64,000 nucleotides of DNA, taken from Sphingobacteriaceae bacterium GW460-11-11-14-LB5 (lineage in GTDB: Bacteria; Bacteroidota; Bacteroidia; Sphingobacteriales; Sphingobacteriaceae). Under the pieces are notes generated by a model. It made no database searches, was not told the DNA's origin, and saw only the letters and a list, made by a program, of their open reading frames with translations. Positions 56,043 to 64,000 of the stretch are shown piece after piece. The number at the start of each line of letters is the position of its first letter. The stretch's first letter is position 1. The stretch lies in assembly GCA_002151545.1 (NCBI GenBank), contig CP021237.1:1426001-1490000 (forward strand). The letters are read 5' to 3'. The position numbers were made by a program, and so were the translations under genes.

Positions 56043-56181
56043 TTCGTTAAAATTCCCGCCTCTTAATCTTTTTAAAATCCATGTATCATTCTCAAAAACA
56101 GCAGATTAAGAATATTTGAAATTTATGTATATTAAATCTATCTATTTTGTATAGATTTGAAAAGGCTTTTTTTGCAAGTTA

Positions 56182-56364
56182 TTACCTTAAGGCTAGTATA
56201 AGTTTGCCCGATTTGATTCTGAAATAGTAGGTTAAAAAAGTTTTGCCTTTTAAAACTTCAATACTTTTAATGGCACCAGAACTACCTAGTGCATCGGAAA
56301 TAACATCGCCAACCTTTAATTGTTCCAATCTTTGGATTGGAGTCATCGCATCAATACGTGTCAT
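56182..56364 (-). CDS. small protein of unknown function
   Basis: 60 residues from ATG 56364 (an upstream TTG adds three). MTRIDAMTPIQRLEQLKVGD, then VISDALGSSGAIKSIEVLKG and a tail KTFLTYYFRIKSGKLILALR. The pattern looks like a compact beta-rich domain and not random sequence, but I recognise no family. It is alone in the region 56043-56579, on the minus strand. Confidence 0.5.
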   Translation of the reverse strand: MTRIDAMTPIQRLEQLKVGDVISDALGSSGAIKSIEVLKGKTFLTYYFRIKSGKLILALR

Positions 56365-56579
56365 AGAGAGCAAAAATAGGCTTAGATAGCATTTTTGAAT
56401 AGGATTTTTGTCTCAAATTCAAAAATCAAGTTATTGTGTAAAGGGAAATAATACGGATTTATTCTTACCTGGAATATCTACAGGTAGTTAAATCTATTTC
56501 GACTATTAAGCTGGTTATTTAAACCTAAATAGTTCGATTTTATATCGTCAATTAATAAAGTTTTACTGTAAACCTGATC

Positions 56580-58235
56580 ATGAATAATCTTTTTTCAATC
56601 TTTAGTTGTCTCGCTCTTCTAATTTTCTTTAGTGGTACCAAACCAAAAGTATCTCCTCCGGTAAAAGCACCAAATATTTTATTGATAATGGCCGATGATA
56701 TGGGCTTTGCCGATATAGGTTGTTATGGCAGTGAGGTCGCTACACCAAATTTGGATAAACTTGCTGCGGGCGGTCTCCGTTTCAGGCAATTTTACAACAG
56801 CGCCAGGTGTTGCCCAACCAGGGCGTCATTATTAACGGGGCTATATCCACATCAGGCAGGTATCGGGCACATGTCTAACGATCCGGAAGACAGTACAAGT
56901 TTCAATTATAACTTGCCTGGTTACCAGGGCAGTTTAAACAATAAATGTGTAACCATCGGCGAAGTGTTAAAAACAAAAGGCTACCAAACTTTAATGAGCG
57001 GTAAATGGCATGTAGGCTACCATGGCGAACAAAGATGGCCTTTGCAGCGTGGTTTCGATAAATATTACGGTTTACTGGCAGGTGCAACAAATTATTTTAA
57101 TCCATCTGGTGGCCGCGGATTAATGCTCATGAACCATAAAATAGCACCAGAAGGCGAAAATTTTTACCTTACAGATGCACTTACCGATTATGCAATAAAG
57201 TTTTTAGATGAAAACAAAAAGGAAAGTAAAGCCCCTTTCTTTATGTACCTGGCTTATACCAGTCCACATTGGCCATTAAATGCATTAGCTGCCGATGTTC
57301 AGAAATACAGAGGTAAATATAAAAATGGCTGGAAGGCCCTGCGGCGCGAAAGGTATGAGCGCATGAAAAAGCTGGGTGTAATAACCGGTAATTCGCTACT
57401 GAGTGAGGATGATGGCGCAGACTGGGATAAACTTTCGCCTGAAAAGCAAGATGAAATGGATCATCGTATGGCATTATATGCGGCACAGATCGATCGTATG
57501 GACCAGAACATTGGCCGTGTAATTAAAACGCTTGAGGCCGCAGGTGAGTTAGATAATACCTTAATCTTTTTCCTTTCTGATAATGGTGCATGTGCCGAAG
57601 GTGGTGAACTTGGCGGTGGTTTACCTCAAAATTTGGGTACTAAATTAGGCTATATGCTCAGTTATGGTCAATCCTGGGCCAATGCTTCTAACACACCATT
57701 TAAAAAATACAAACACTGGGTAAATGAAGGTGGTATTAGTACGCCGCTGATTGTACACTGGCCAAAAGCAATACCTAAAAGTTCATTAGGGCATTTTACC
57801 GATCAGTATGGTTTTCTACCCGATATTATGGCAACGATTGTTGATGTGGCCCAGGCAAAATATCCTAGCCAGTATAAAGGAAATCCAATTATTCCGCTTC
57901 AGGGAAAAAGCCTGTTGCCATTAATACAAGGCAAAGAATTGCCGGTGCATCAGCAACCAATTTTCTGGGAGCACGAAGGTAATGCCGCTGTTAGATCAGG
58001 AAACTTCAAACTGGTAAGCGAATACAGCGCCGGTCAGCCGGTTAAATGGGAACTTTACGATTTAAGCAAGGATAGATCCGAATTAAATGATCTGGCTACA
58101 AAAATGCCAGCCAAAGTTGCAGAATTAACTCAAGCATACCAGAATTGGGCTGCATTTGCAGGTGTTGTTCCCTATGATGAGGTGGTTAAAATACAGGCGA
58201 AAAAGAAAAAAGTAGCCCGGATATTACCTCAATAG
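56580..58235 (+). CDS. sulfatase (arylsulfatase family, type I)
   Basis: 551 residues with signal segment. The sulfatase signature C-C-P-T-R followed by ASLLTG is near residue 77, where the first Cys is converted to formylglycine by a maturase. Metal-binding LLIMADDMGFADIGCYGS is near 37-56 and the downstream FFLSDNGACAEGG near 330 completes the site. The domain removes sulfate esters from carbohydrates. An HTCS regulator follows 118 bp downstream and a BNR-type protein after that, so it is probably part of a sulfated-polysaccharide system. Confidence 0.94.
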   Translation: MNNLFSIFSCLALLIFFSGTKPKVSPPVKAPNILLIMADDMGFADIGCYGSEVATPNLDKLAAGGLRFRQFYNSARCCPTRASLLTGLYPHQAGIGHMSNDPEDSTSFNYNLPGYQGSLNNKCVTIGEVLKTKGYQTLMSGKWHVGYHGEQRWPLQRGFDKYYGLLAGATNYFNPSGGRGLMLMNHKIAPEGENFYLTDALTDYAIKFLDENKKESKAPFFMYLAYTSPHWPLNALAADVQKYRGKYKNGWKALRRERYERMKKLGVITGNSLLSEDDGADWDKLSPEKQDEMDHRMALYAAQIDRMDQNIGRVIKTLEAAGELDNTLIFFLSDNGACAEGGELGGGLPQNLGTKLGYMLSYGQSWANASNTPFKKYKHWVNEGGISTPLIVHWPKAIPKSSLGHFTDQYGFLPDIMATIVDVAQAKYPSQYKGNPIIPLQGKSLLPLIQGKELPVHQQPIFWEHEGNAAVRSGNFKLVSEYSAGQPVKWELYDLSKDRSELNDLATKMPAKVAELTQAYQNWAAFAGVVPYDEVVKIQAKKKKVARILPQ

Positions 58236-58353
58236 TGCTGTGTTTCAGCACAGAAAGAATCTTATTGTTTAGCGAACCAGGAGCGCTAGCTTATTTTTTA
58301 GGAAAATATGTATATTCGTTTCATACCAGGTATGCCACGGTAAGTTTATTTCT

Positions 58354-61300
58354 ATGCTCCTTATTCAAAAAAAAACTGCTTGCTTCATATTTTTTTTATG
58401 GATGGGTACAGGCATTTGTTTTGCCCAGTCTACAGCTATTCCCCTTAAATATTTGGGTGTAGAAAGTGGCCTGTCTAATAATGTGGTAAACTCTTTATAC
58501 CTGGATCATTTTGGGTTTATGTGGATGGGTACCTATGACGGATTAAACCGTTACGATGGTTATCATTTTAAGGTTTTTAGAAATGGTTGGGGAGATGAAC
58601 ATTCACTGGTCAATAATCACATTACGGTACTGAATGGGGATGCGAAAAACAGGGTTTGGGTAGGTACACAAAAGGGAATTTCCTATTATGATTATGCCGA
58701 TTCCAGGTTTCATCAACTGATTTATTTAGACAAGGGACGTAAAAATGAGGTAAGTTATGCCATTAATTCCATTGCCATAAGTCAGGCTTTAGCTGTTTAT
58801 GTAGCTACCGAAGAAAAAGGCCTTTTCATGCTCAAAAAGAACAGCAGCCTGGCAGAACGAATCCCTTTTGGTAAAAATTTCGACTTTACAGTAAAGGCTT
58901 TATACATTGATGATGATCAAACCCTCTGGCTTTTTATTAAGGATGTGGGGCTTTGTAAGTATGATAAAGACCAAAATAAAGTTCGTTTAGTAACTGCTGC
59001 CCTAAGCTCGGTAACTTGTATTACAAAAGATACTAAGCAAACGCTCTGGCTTGGAACAGAACGCGGACTTTTTCAGTTTGATAAAGTAAAAGCTAGCATC
59101 AGCAAGTTTAACCAGCACTTAAACAATGAGAATATTATGGGTTTGTTGTTAGATCGGCAACAAAAACTCTGGATTTCGACAGATGGAGGCGGGGTTGCTG
59201 TTTACGATACCAAAAAGCAAAAAACAAGTTACCTGTCTGCAGGAAAAGAAAAAGGTTTGCTCAGCAGTAATTCTGTTGCGCAGGTTTACGAAGACCATGA
59301 ATCGAGAAAGTGGATTGCAACCCTGCGTGGTGGGGTAAATATCATTGATACCGAAAATGAACAGTTTACCACCATTAAACATGACCCGCTAAAAAGTAAT
59401 TCTCTAATTAATAATTTTGTGCTCTCTTTTAGCGAAGATGAAAACAAAAACATTTGGATCGGGACTGATGGAGGTGGTTTAAGCGTCTGGAACCGAAAGC
59501 TAAATACTTTTGCCAATTATGCAAAAACCAGTGATCCAAATTCTTTAACCAGTAATTTTGTTACCAGTATTTTAAATGATGCAGACCACAATGTCTGGGT
59601 GGCCAGTTTTAGCGGCGGGATAGATCGTTTTAATAAAACAACTGGAAAATTTGTCCACTATAACTGTTATAATACCTCTAAAGGTGTTGACGATATTAAT
59701 ATCTGGAAACTTTATCAAGACAAACAACAAAATATCTGGGTGGGTACCACAAAAGGTGGCGCATTGTATCGTTACAATAAAAGCATCGATAAATTTGAAC
59801 TTTTTGATACTAAACTAAAGGATATTCACAGTTTATTTCAGGATTCGAAAGGCAGGCTTTGGGCAGGGAACTATACCGAACTGATCGAAATCGATCCGGT
59901 AAACAAAAAACATAACTATACGAAGATCAACTTTGCCATTAGGGCCATTCAGGAAGATTTTAATCACCAGATATGGATCGGCACCGAAGGCGGAGGTTTA
60001 TTGCTTTTTGATCCGGAAACCAAAAAAATAAAGCGGTATATCCAAAGTGATGGATTACCAAGTAATTCGGTGCTCAATATCCTTCAGGATGCACAAGGTA
60101 ATTTATGGTGCAGTACCTACAATGGCTTATCCAGATTTGATGTTAGGCACCATAGCTTTAAAAATTATTATGCTACTGATGGTTTACAAAGCAATCAGTT
60201 TAATTATAACGCAGCATTAAAACTCGCAAACGGTAATTTTTTATTTGGCGGGATTGGGGGCTTTAACTTGTTTTCGCCCGATAGCATTAAGAAAAATAAG
60301 CGCATACCTAAAATGGTGCTGACCGATTTTAGGATCAACAATATTCCGCTTGATCAGGACTCAGCTTATAACGATATCTCTGTTATTAATTTGGCACGCA
60401 TAGAAATTCCGTTTAGTGATGCCGTGATTTCTATCGATTATGCCGCAATAGAATTCTCCTTTCAGGATCAGATTTCTTATGCCTACTACCTGGAAGGCTG
60501 GGACAGAGACTGGAATTATGTAAACAAGTTAAGTACGGCCTATTATTCCAGGTTAAATGAAGGCGAATATAAGCTCCATATTAAAAGTACCGATACTGAA
60601 GGCGCCTGGAGCAACAATGAAAAAATTGTAGTGATTAGGATTTTACCACCCTGGTACCGTACCTGGTGGGCCTATACCATCTATCTTATTATCGGATCGT
60701 CCATATTTTACCTTTTTCAAACTTACCGCAACCGCCAGAGAAGATTGAAACATGAAGTAGAAATTACCAACCTTAAAATGGAGCGTGAAAAGGATCTGAA
60801 TGAGAAAAAACTGAATTTCTTTACCAATATTTCACATGAACTGAGAACGCCCTTAACCTTAATTGTTAATCCGATTAAAGATATTATCCTTAAAAAAGAT
60901 CCGGGACCAGAAAAGAACGATTTAAATATAGTTTACCGCAATTCGAGGCGTTTGTTAAGCCTGGTAGATCAGTTATTGCTATTTAGAAAGACGGAAAGTG
61001 AAAATGATACCTTGAAAATTGTAAGGATCAACCTGTACAAGTTTACGAACGAAATTTTTCTCTGCTTTAACTATCTGGCAAAACAAAATCACATCGACTA
61101 TACTTTTGAGTGTGAAGAAGAAGAACTGGATATTTATGCAGATAAAGATAAACTCGAAATTGTTTTTTTTAACCTGCTTTCTAATGCACTTAAGTTTACG
61201 CCAAAAGGCGGTTTTGTGAAATTTAGCGTTAAACCACTTGGCATGCGCGTGCAGATTGAGGTGAGCGATAGTGGTCCGGGGATTCCGGCGCATGTGGGCG

Positions 61301-62397
61301 AAAAGTTGTTCGATAAATTTTATAAGGTAATGTCGAACGAATCGCTGAAGATGGGTTTCGGTATTGGGCTTTACCTGGCCAAAAACTTTGTAGAATTACA
61401 TAAAGGGAAAATTTCGTTCCGCTCTAACCAGGGGATGGGTACCATATTTTTGATCGATATTCCGGTAGGAGAACCCAATTTGCAGCATAGCGGTGTTTTT
61501 CAAAACGAATTAACCTATGTAAATGAGCTCATTGCGCAAGAGGAAGAAGCAGAAAATAACGATACAGAGCATGTGGGTAACCTCCAATTGCTCATCTCAG
61601 ATCTGCACTCAATTCTAGTGATTGATGATAACCCTGAAATTATTGATTACATCAGGCACATTTTTCAGGAAAACTTCAAAATTTATAAAGCCGAAAACGG
61701 TACCGATGGATTAAAGCGTTGTAAAGAATATTTACCTGATATTGTGATCTCTGATGTAAACATGGATGGCCTTAATGGTATCGAACTCTGTAAGGCCATT
61801 AAAGACGATTCTGCCCTGAGCCATATTCCGGTAATTCTGCTAACCGGCGACCCGAGTCCTGAGGTAAAACTTAAAGGAATAGAAGTTGGTGCCTACGATT
61901 TTATCAGTAAACCTTTCGATAGGGAGCTATTTACAGCTAAAATTAACAGCATTATTAAAAACAGGACCAATCTTCAGTCTTATTTCTACAATGAAATAAC
62001 CTTAAAGAGTGATGCCCATAAAGTATCACAGGAGGACAAAGGATTTCTTCAAAAATGCATTATGATTATTGAAGAAAATCTGATGGAAGATAGTTTTAAC
62101 GTAAAAATACTGGCATCTGATCTGGGCATGAGCCATTCTAATCTTTACAAAAGAATTAAAGCCACTTCAGGTCAGTCTGTAAATGGTTTTATCCGGTTTA
62201 TCCGGTTAAGAAAGGCTGCCGAATTGTTAATCAATACCAATCTGAATATTAACGAAGCCGCTTTTAGGGTAGGCATAAATGATAGTAAATACTTTAGAGA
62301 ACAGTTTCAAAAACTGTTTAAATTAACGCCATCAGAATTTATAAAGAAACACCGGAAAAGTTTTCATAAATACTATAATATTAATGCCACTACATAA
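58354..62397 (+). CDS. hybrid two-component system (HTCS) sensor/regulator
   Basis: 1,347 residues. Signal peptide ends near CFAQ. Fourteen or so Reg_prop-type repeats (LWISTDGGGV, IWIGTDGGGLSVWN) form two beta-propellers up to about residue 660, followed by a Y_Y_Y domain to about 760 and a membrane helix near 768-788. HisKA has its His in FTNISHELRTPLTLIV near 827; the ATPase core is near 905-1030 (FFNLLSNALKFTP); the receiver Asp is in IVISDVNMDGLNG near 1133; the AraC DNA-binding domain fills the last 115 residues. HTCS proteins bind an oligosaccharide in the periplasm and activate nearby utilisation genes, so this one probably controls the sulfatase and BNR genes. Confidence 0.95.
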   Translation: MLLIQKKTACFIFFLWMGTGICFAQSTAIPLKYLGVESGLSNNVVNSLYLDHFGFMWMGTYDGLNRYDGYHFKVFRNGWGDEHSLVNNHITVLNGDAKNRVWVGTQKGISYYDYADSRFHQLIYLDKGRKNEVSYAINSIAISQALAVYVATEEKGLFMLKKNSSLAERIPFGKNFDFTVKALYIDDDQTLWLFIKDVGLCKYDKDQNKVRLVTAALSSVTCITKDTKQTLWLGTERGLFQFDKVKASISKFNQHLNNENIMGLLLDRQQKLWISTDGGGVAVYDTKKQKTSYLSAGKEKGLLSSNSVAQVYEDHESRKWIATLRGGVNIIDTENEQFTTIKHDPLKSNSLINNFVLSFSEDENKNIWIGTDGGGLSVWNRKLNTFANYAKTSDPNSLTSNFVTSILNDADHNVWVASFSGGIDRFNKTTGKFVHYNCYNTSKGVDDINIWKLYQDKQQNIWVGTTKGGALYRYNKSIDKFELFDTKLKDIHSLFQDSKGRLWAGNYTELIEIDPVNKKHNYTKINFAIRAIQEDFNHQIWIGTEGGGLLLFDPETKKIKRYIQSDGLPSNSVLNILQDAQGNLWCSTYNGLSRFDVRHHSFKNYYATDGLQSNQFNYNAALKLANGNFLFGGIGGFNLFSPDSIKKNKRIPKMVLTDFRINNIPLDQDSAYNDISVINLARIEIPFSDAVISIDYAAIEFSFQDQISYAYYLEGWDRDWNYVNKLSTAYYSRLNEGEYKLHIKSTDTEGAWSNNEKIVVIRILPPWYRTWWAYTIYLIIGSSIFYLFQTYRNRQRRLKHEVEITNLKMEREKDLNEKKLNFFTNISHELRTPLTLIVNPIKDIILKKDPGPEKNDLNIVYRNSRRLLSLVDQLLLFRKTESENDTLKIVRINLYKFTNEIFLCFNYLAKQNHIDYTFECEEEELDIYADKDKLEIVFFNLLSNALKFTPKGGFVKFSVKPLGMRVQIEVSDSGPGIPAHVGEKLFDKFYKVMSNESLKMGFGIGLYLAKNFVELHKGKISFRSNQGMGTIFLIDIPVGEPNLQHSGVFQNELTYVNELIAQEEEAENNDTEHVGNLQLLISDLHSILVIDDNPEIIDYIRHIFQENFKIYKAENGTDGLKRCKEYLPDIVISDVNMDGLNGIELCKAIKDDSALSHIPVILLTGDPSPEVKLKGIEVGAYDFISKPFDRELFTAKINSIIKNRTNLQSYFYNEITLKSDAHKVSQEDKGFLQKCIMIIEENLMEDSFNVKILASDLGMSHSNLYKRIKATSGQSVNGFIRFIRLRKAAELLINTNLNINEAAFRVGINDSKYFREQFQKLFKLTPSEFIKKHRKSFHKYYNINATT

Positions 62398-62537
62398 AAG
62401 TTACGCTATTTTGGGCTTTTAAAGCTGTTTATCTTAAAACGCCCCCTGCAAAGTATGATTTAGCCCCCTGTGTAAAGCTTAAAAAATTCGGTACTTCGGC
62501 TTCACCAAATGTAAAGACTGAGCAGCCTAACCGTATA

Positions 62538-63863
62538 ATGTATCAATTGCTAAATAAAAGTATATATCTAATCTGTACATTCATCGGCATCAGCCTGGTG
62601 AGTACGGCACAAGAAACACAACGGAGTACCATTGCCAGTAACGGATGGGCAAACAACTCGGTAAATGCTGTTATTTTTCGTAAAAATTCTTTGGTCAGTT
62701 TTAAAGATAGCCAATATGCCGCTTATTATGATCAGGAACAAAATGTGGTATTGGCTAAACGCAAAATTGGCTCAACGCGCTGGACAGTAGTTACCACCCC
62801 CTATAAAGGTGATGCGACCGATGCCCATAAATCAATTAGCATTATGATAGATGGCGATGGTTTCCTCCATATGGCCTGGGGTCAGCATAACAACAATTTA
62901 AATTATGCAAAATCGGTTTCAGCAGGTTCCCTAACTTTAGGGACCAAGGAAACTATGCTTTCTGCAAAAGAAAATAAAGTTAGCTATCCAGAATTTTATA
63001 AGTTGGCGAATGGCGATCTTCTGTTTTTTTACCGTGATGGGGGCTCCGGAAATGGAAACCTGATGATCAACCGTTATAGCCTGAAGACTAAAAATTGGAC
63101 GCGTGTACAGGATGGGATGATTGATGGCGAAGGACAGCGAAATGCCTATTGGCAGGTGGCAGTAGATCAGGCTGGAACCATTCATTTATCGTGGGTGTGG
63201 CGCGAAAGCCCTGATGTAGCCAGTAACCACGATTTATGTTATGCTAAATCTACGGATGGCGGACTAAGCTGGTTAAAATCTACCAATGAAAAATATAGCC
63301 TGCCCATTACGGCATCTAATGCCGAATATGCGCTTAAAATTCCGCAAAAAAGTGAGCTGATTAACCAAACGTCGATGTTTGCTGATGCCAAGGGCAACGT
63401 ATTTATAGCTGGTTATTGGCGCGATGCGAACGAAACTATACCACAATATCACCTGGTTTTTAAAACCGGTAACCATTGGGAAGTCAGCAACCTTAATTTT
63501 AGAAAAACGGCTTTTAGTTTAAGTGGAGGGGGTACTAAACAGATTCCGATTTCGAGGCCACAGATTATCGTGTGGCCAAATGGAAAACAATATGCTGCGG
63601 GGTTGTTGTTCAGAGATACTGAACGGGGAAACAAAGTTTCCGTTGCTTTGAATGATCAGCTTGGAACAGGAAGCTGGAAGATTAAAGACCTTACTCAAAA
63701 AAGCGTTGGTGATTGGGAACCCACTTATGATACCGAACTTTGGAAAAGTAAAGGGATTTTGAGTCTGTTTTTACAGCATGTTACCCAGATAGATGGCGAA
63801 GGAAAGGCCAGCCAGGCACCAACAATTGTGCAGGCCCTGGATTGGAAACCGAAAAATAAATAA
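62538..63863 (+). CDS. BNR_4 repeat-containing secreted protein
   Basis: 441 residues with a signal peptide ending near STAQE. Features of the BNR_4 beta-propeller family are SFKDSQYAAYYDQEQNVVLAKRK near residue 55, DGDGFLHMAWGQHNNNLNYAKS near 110, GTIHLSWVWRES near 213 and the Asp-box-like STDGGLSW near 237. Members include polysaccharide lyases and sialidase-like enzymes; the catalytic type cannot be read here. Its place after a sulfatase and HTCS regulator suggests action on a sulfated polysaccharide. Confidence 0.85.
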   Translation: MYQLLNKSIYLICTFIGISLVSTAQETQRSTIASNGWANNSVNAVIFRKNSLVSFKDSQYAAYYDQEQNVVLAKRKIGSTRWTVVTTPYKGDATDAHKSISIMIDGDGFLHMAWGQHNNNLNYAKSVSAGSLTLGTKETMLSAKENKVSYPEFYKLANGDLLFFYRDGGSGNGNLMINRYSLKTKNWTRVQDGMIDGEGQRNAYWQVAVDQAGTIHLSWVWRESPDVASNHDLCYAKSTDGGLSWLKSTNEKYSLPITASNAEYALKIPQKSELINQTSMFADAKGNVFIAGYWRDANETIPQYHLVFKTGNHWEVSNLNFRKTAFSLSGGGTKQIPISRPQIIVWPNGKQYAAGLLFRDTERGNKVSVALNDQLGTGSWKIKDLTQKSVGDWEPTYDTELWKSKGILSLFLQHVTQIDGEGKASQAPTIVQALDWKPKNK

Positions 63864-63878
63864 CGAATTAATGTTGAA

Positions 63879-64000
63879 ATGAAATATCCTATTGTAAAAT
63901 ATAAATTTTCCCTGCTTGCTGTTTTGTTTATGGTATCTGTAAATCTGGTACAGGCACAAAGCAAAAAAACGACCGGGGCATCCAAAGAAAACACAGCTTA
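63879..64000 (+). CDS. exported protein, N-terminus only (cut by window edge)
   Basis: From ATG 63879 the frame encodes MKYPIVKYKFSLLAVLFMVS ending in VQAQSKKTTG, a clear signal peptide, and runs off the right edge. It starts 15 bp after the BNR gene stop, so the two are probably one operon. The product cannot be named from 40 residues; position after sulfatase, HTCS and BNR genes suggests another degradation enzyme. Confidence 0.65.
   Translation, partial: MKYPIVKYKFSLLAVLFMVSVNLVQAQSKKTTGASKENTA

Overview
The window looks like a chromosomal segment of a Bacteroidota bacterium, most probably a Sphingobacteriaceae member close to Pedobacter. The signs are low GC with A-rich leaders and no clear Shine-Dalgarno sites, a T9SS-type C-terminal sorting domain, CarboxypepD_reg/TonB outer-membrane receptors, a hybrid two-component sensor (HTCS), a VgrG with a DUF4280 PAAR-like partner, and many glycoside hydrolases and sulfatases. 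No database search was possible; family names come from motifs read in the translated sequence.

Layout. 0-1.2 kb: tRNA-Lys(TTT) with its terminator, a degenerate second copy of the tRNA 3' end, and a perfect 190-bp tandem duplication. 1.2-8.8 kb: a ~2,300-residue secreted TIG/FG-GAP/NHL protein with a T9SS tail, translationally coupled to a fibronectin-type lipoprotein. 9-14.1 kb: small housekeeping or stress genes (three AraC-type regulators, VOC, DUF1569, SDR, SRPBCC). 14.1-22 kb: an LTA-synthase-like sulfatase, a TonB-dependent receptor, an OmpR/HisKA two-component pair and a PAP2 phosphatase. CTGAAG-N5-CTGAAG direct repeats sit before the sulfatase and between receptor and regulator, so these are probably one envelope-modification regulon. 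22-23.6 kb: an AAA ATPase behind two 48-bp inverted-repeat units.

23.6-31.2 kb (minus strand): a type VI secretion-type vgrG operon: VgrG, a 52-residue protein, a 270-residue protein, a DUF4280 PAAR-like protein, a GH19-like plus CHAP-like peptidoglycan hydrolase effector that lies in the -1 frame of the PAAR gene and has no canonical start where its homology begins, and a lipoprotein that may be the immunity protein. 31.8-36.9 kb: GH35, GH109-like and sugar-kinase genes with CAAACGTTTG-type operator candidates. 37-41.5 kb: repeat-rich DNA around GtrA, CDP-alcohol transferase, PhyH and SDR genes. 41.7-45.2 kb: siderophore receptor plus PepSY protein. 45.3-47.5 kb: GH36 alpha-galactosidase.

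48.2-53.8 kb is the most unusual part: an accessory island bounded by 208/210-bp direct repeats of the upstream region of a SelT/W/H-like gene. Inside are one intact REP-associated (Y1/RAYT) transposase, three decayed RAYT copies, many REP palindromes, and three cassettes, each a headless C-terminal fragment followed within 1-4 nt by an intact small gene, as expected for displaced toxin tips with their immunity genes. A DEDDh exonuclease follows the third cassette.

54-64 kb: a TPR histidine kinase, then a sulfatase, an HTCS regulator, a BNR_4-type secreted protein and the start of another exported protein, which look like the beginning of a sulfated-polysaccharide utilisation region running off the right edge.
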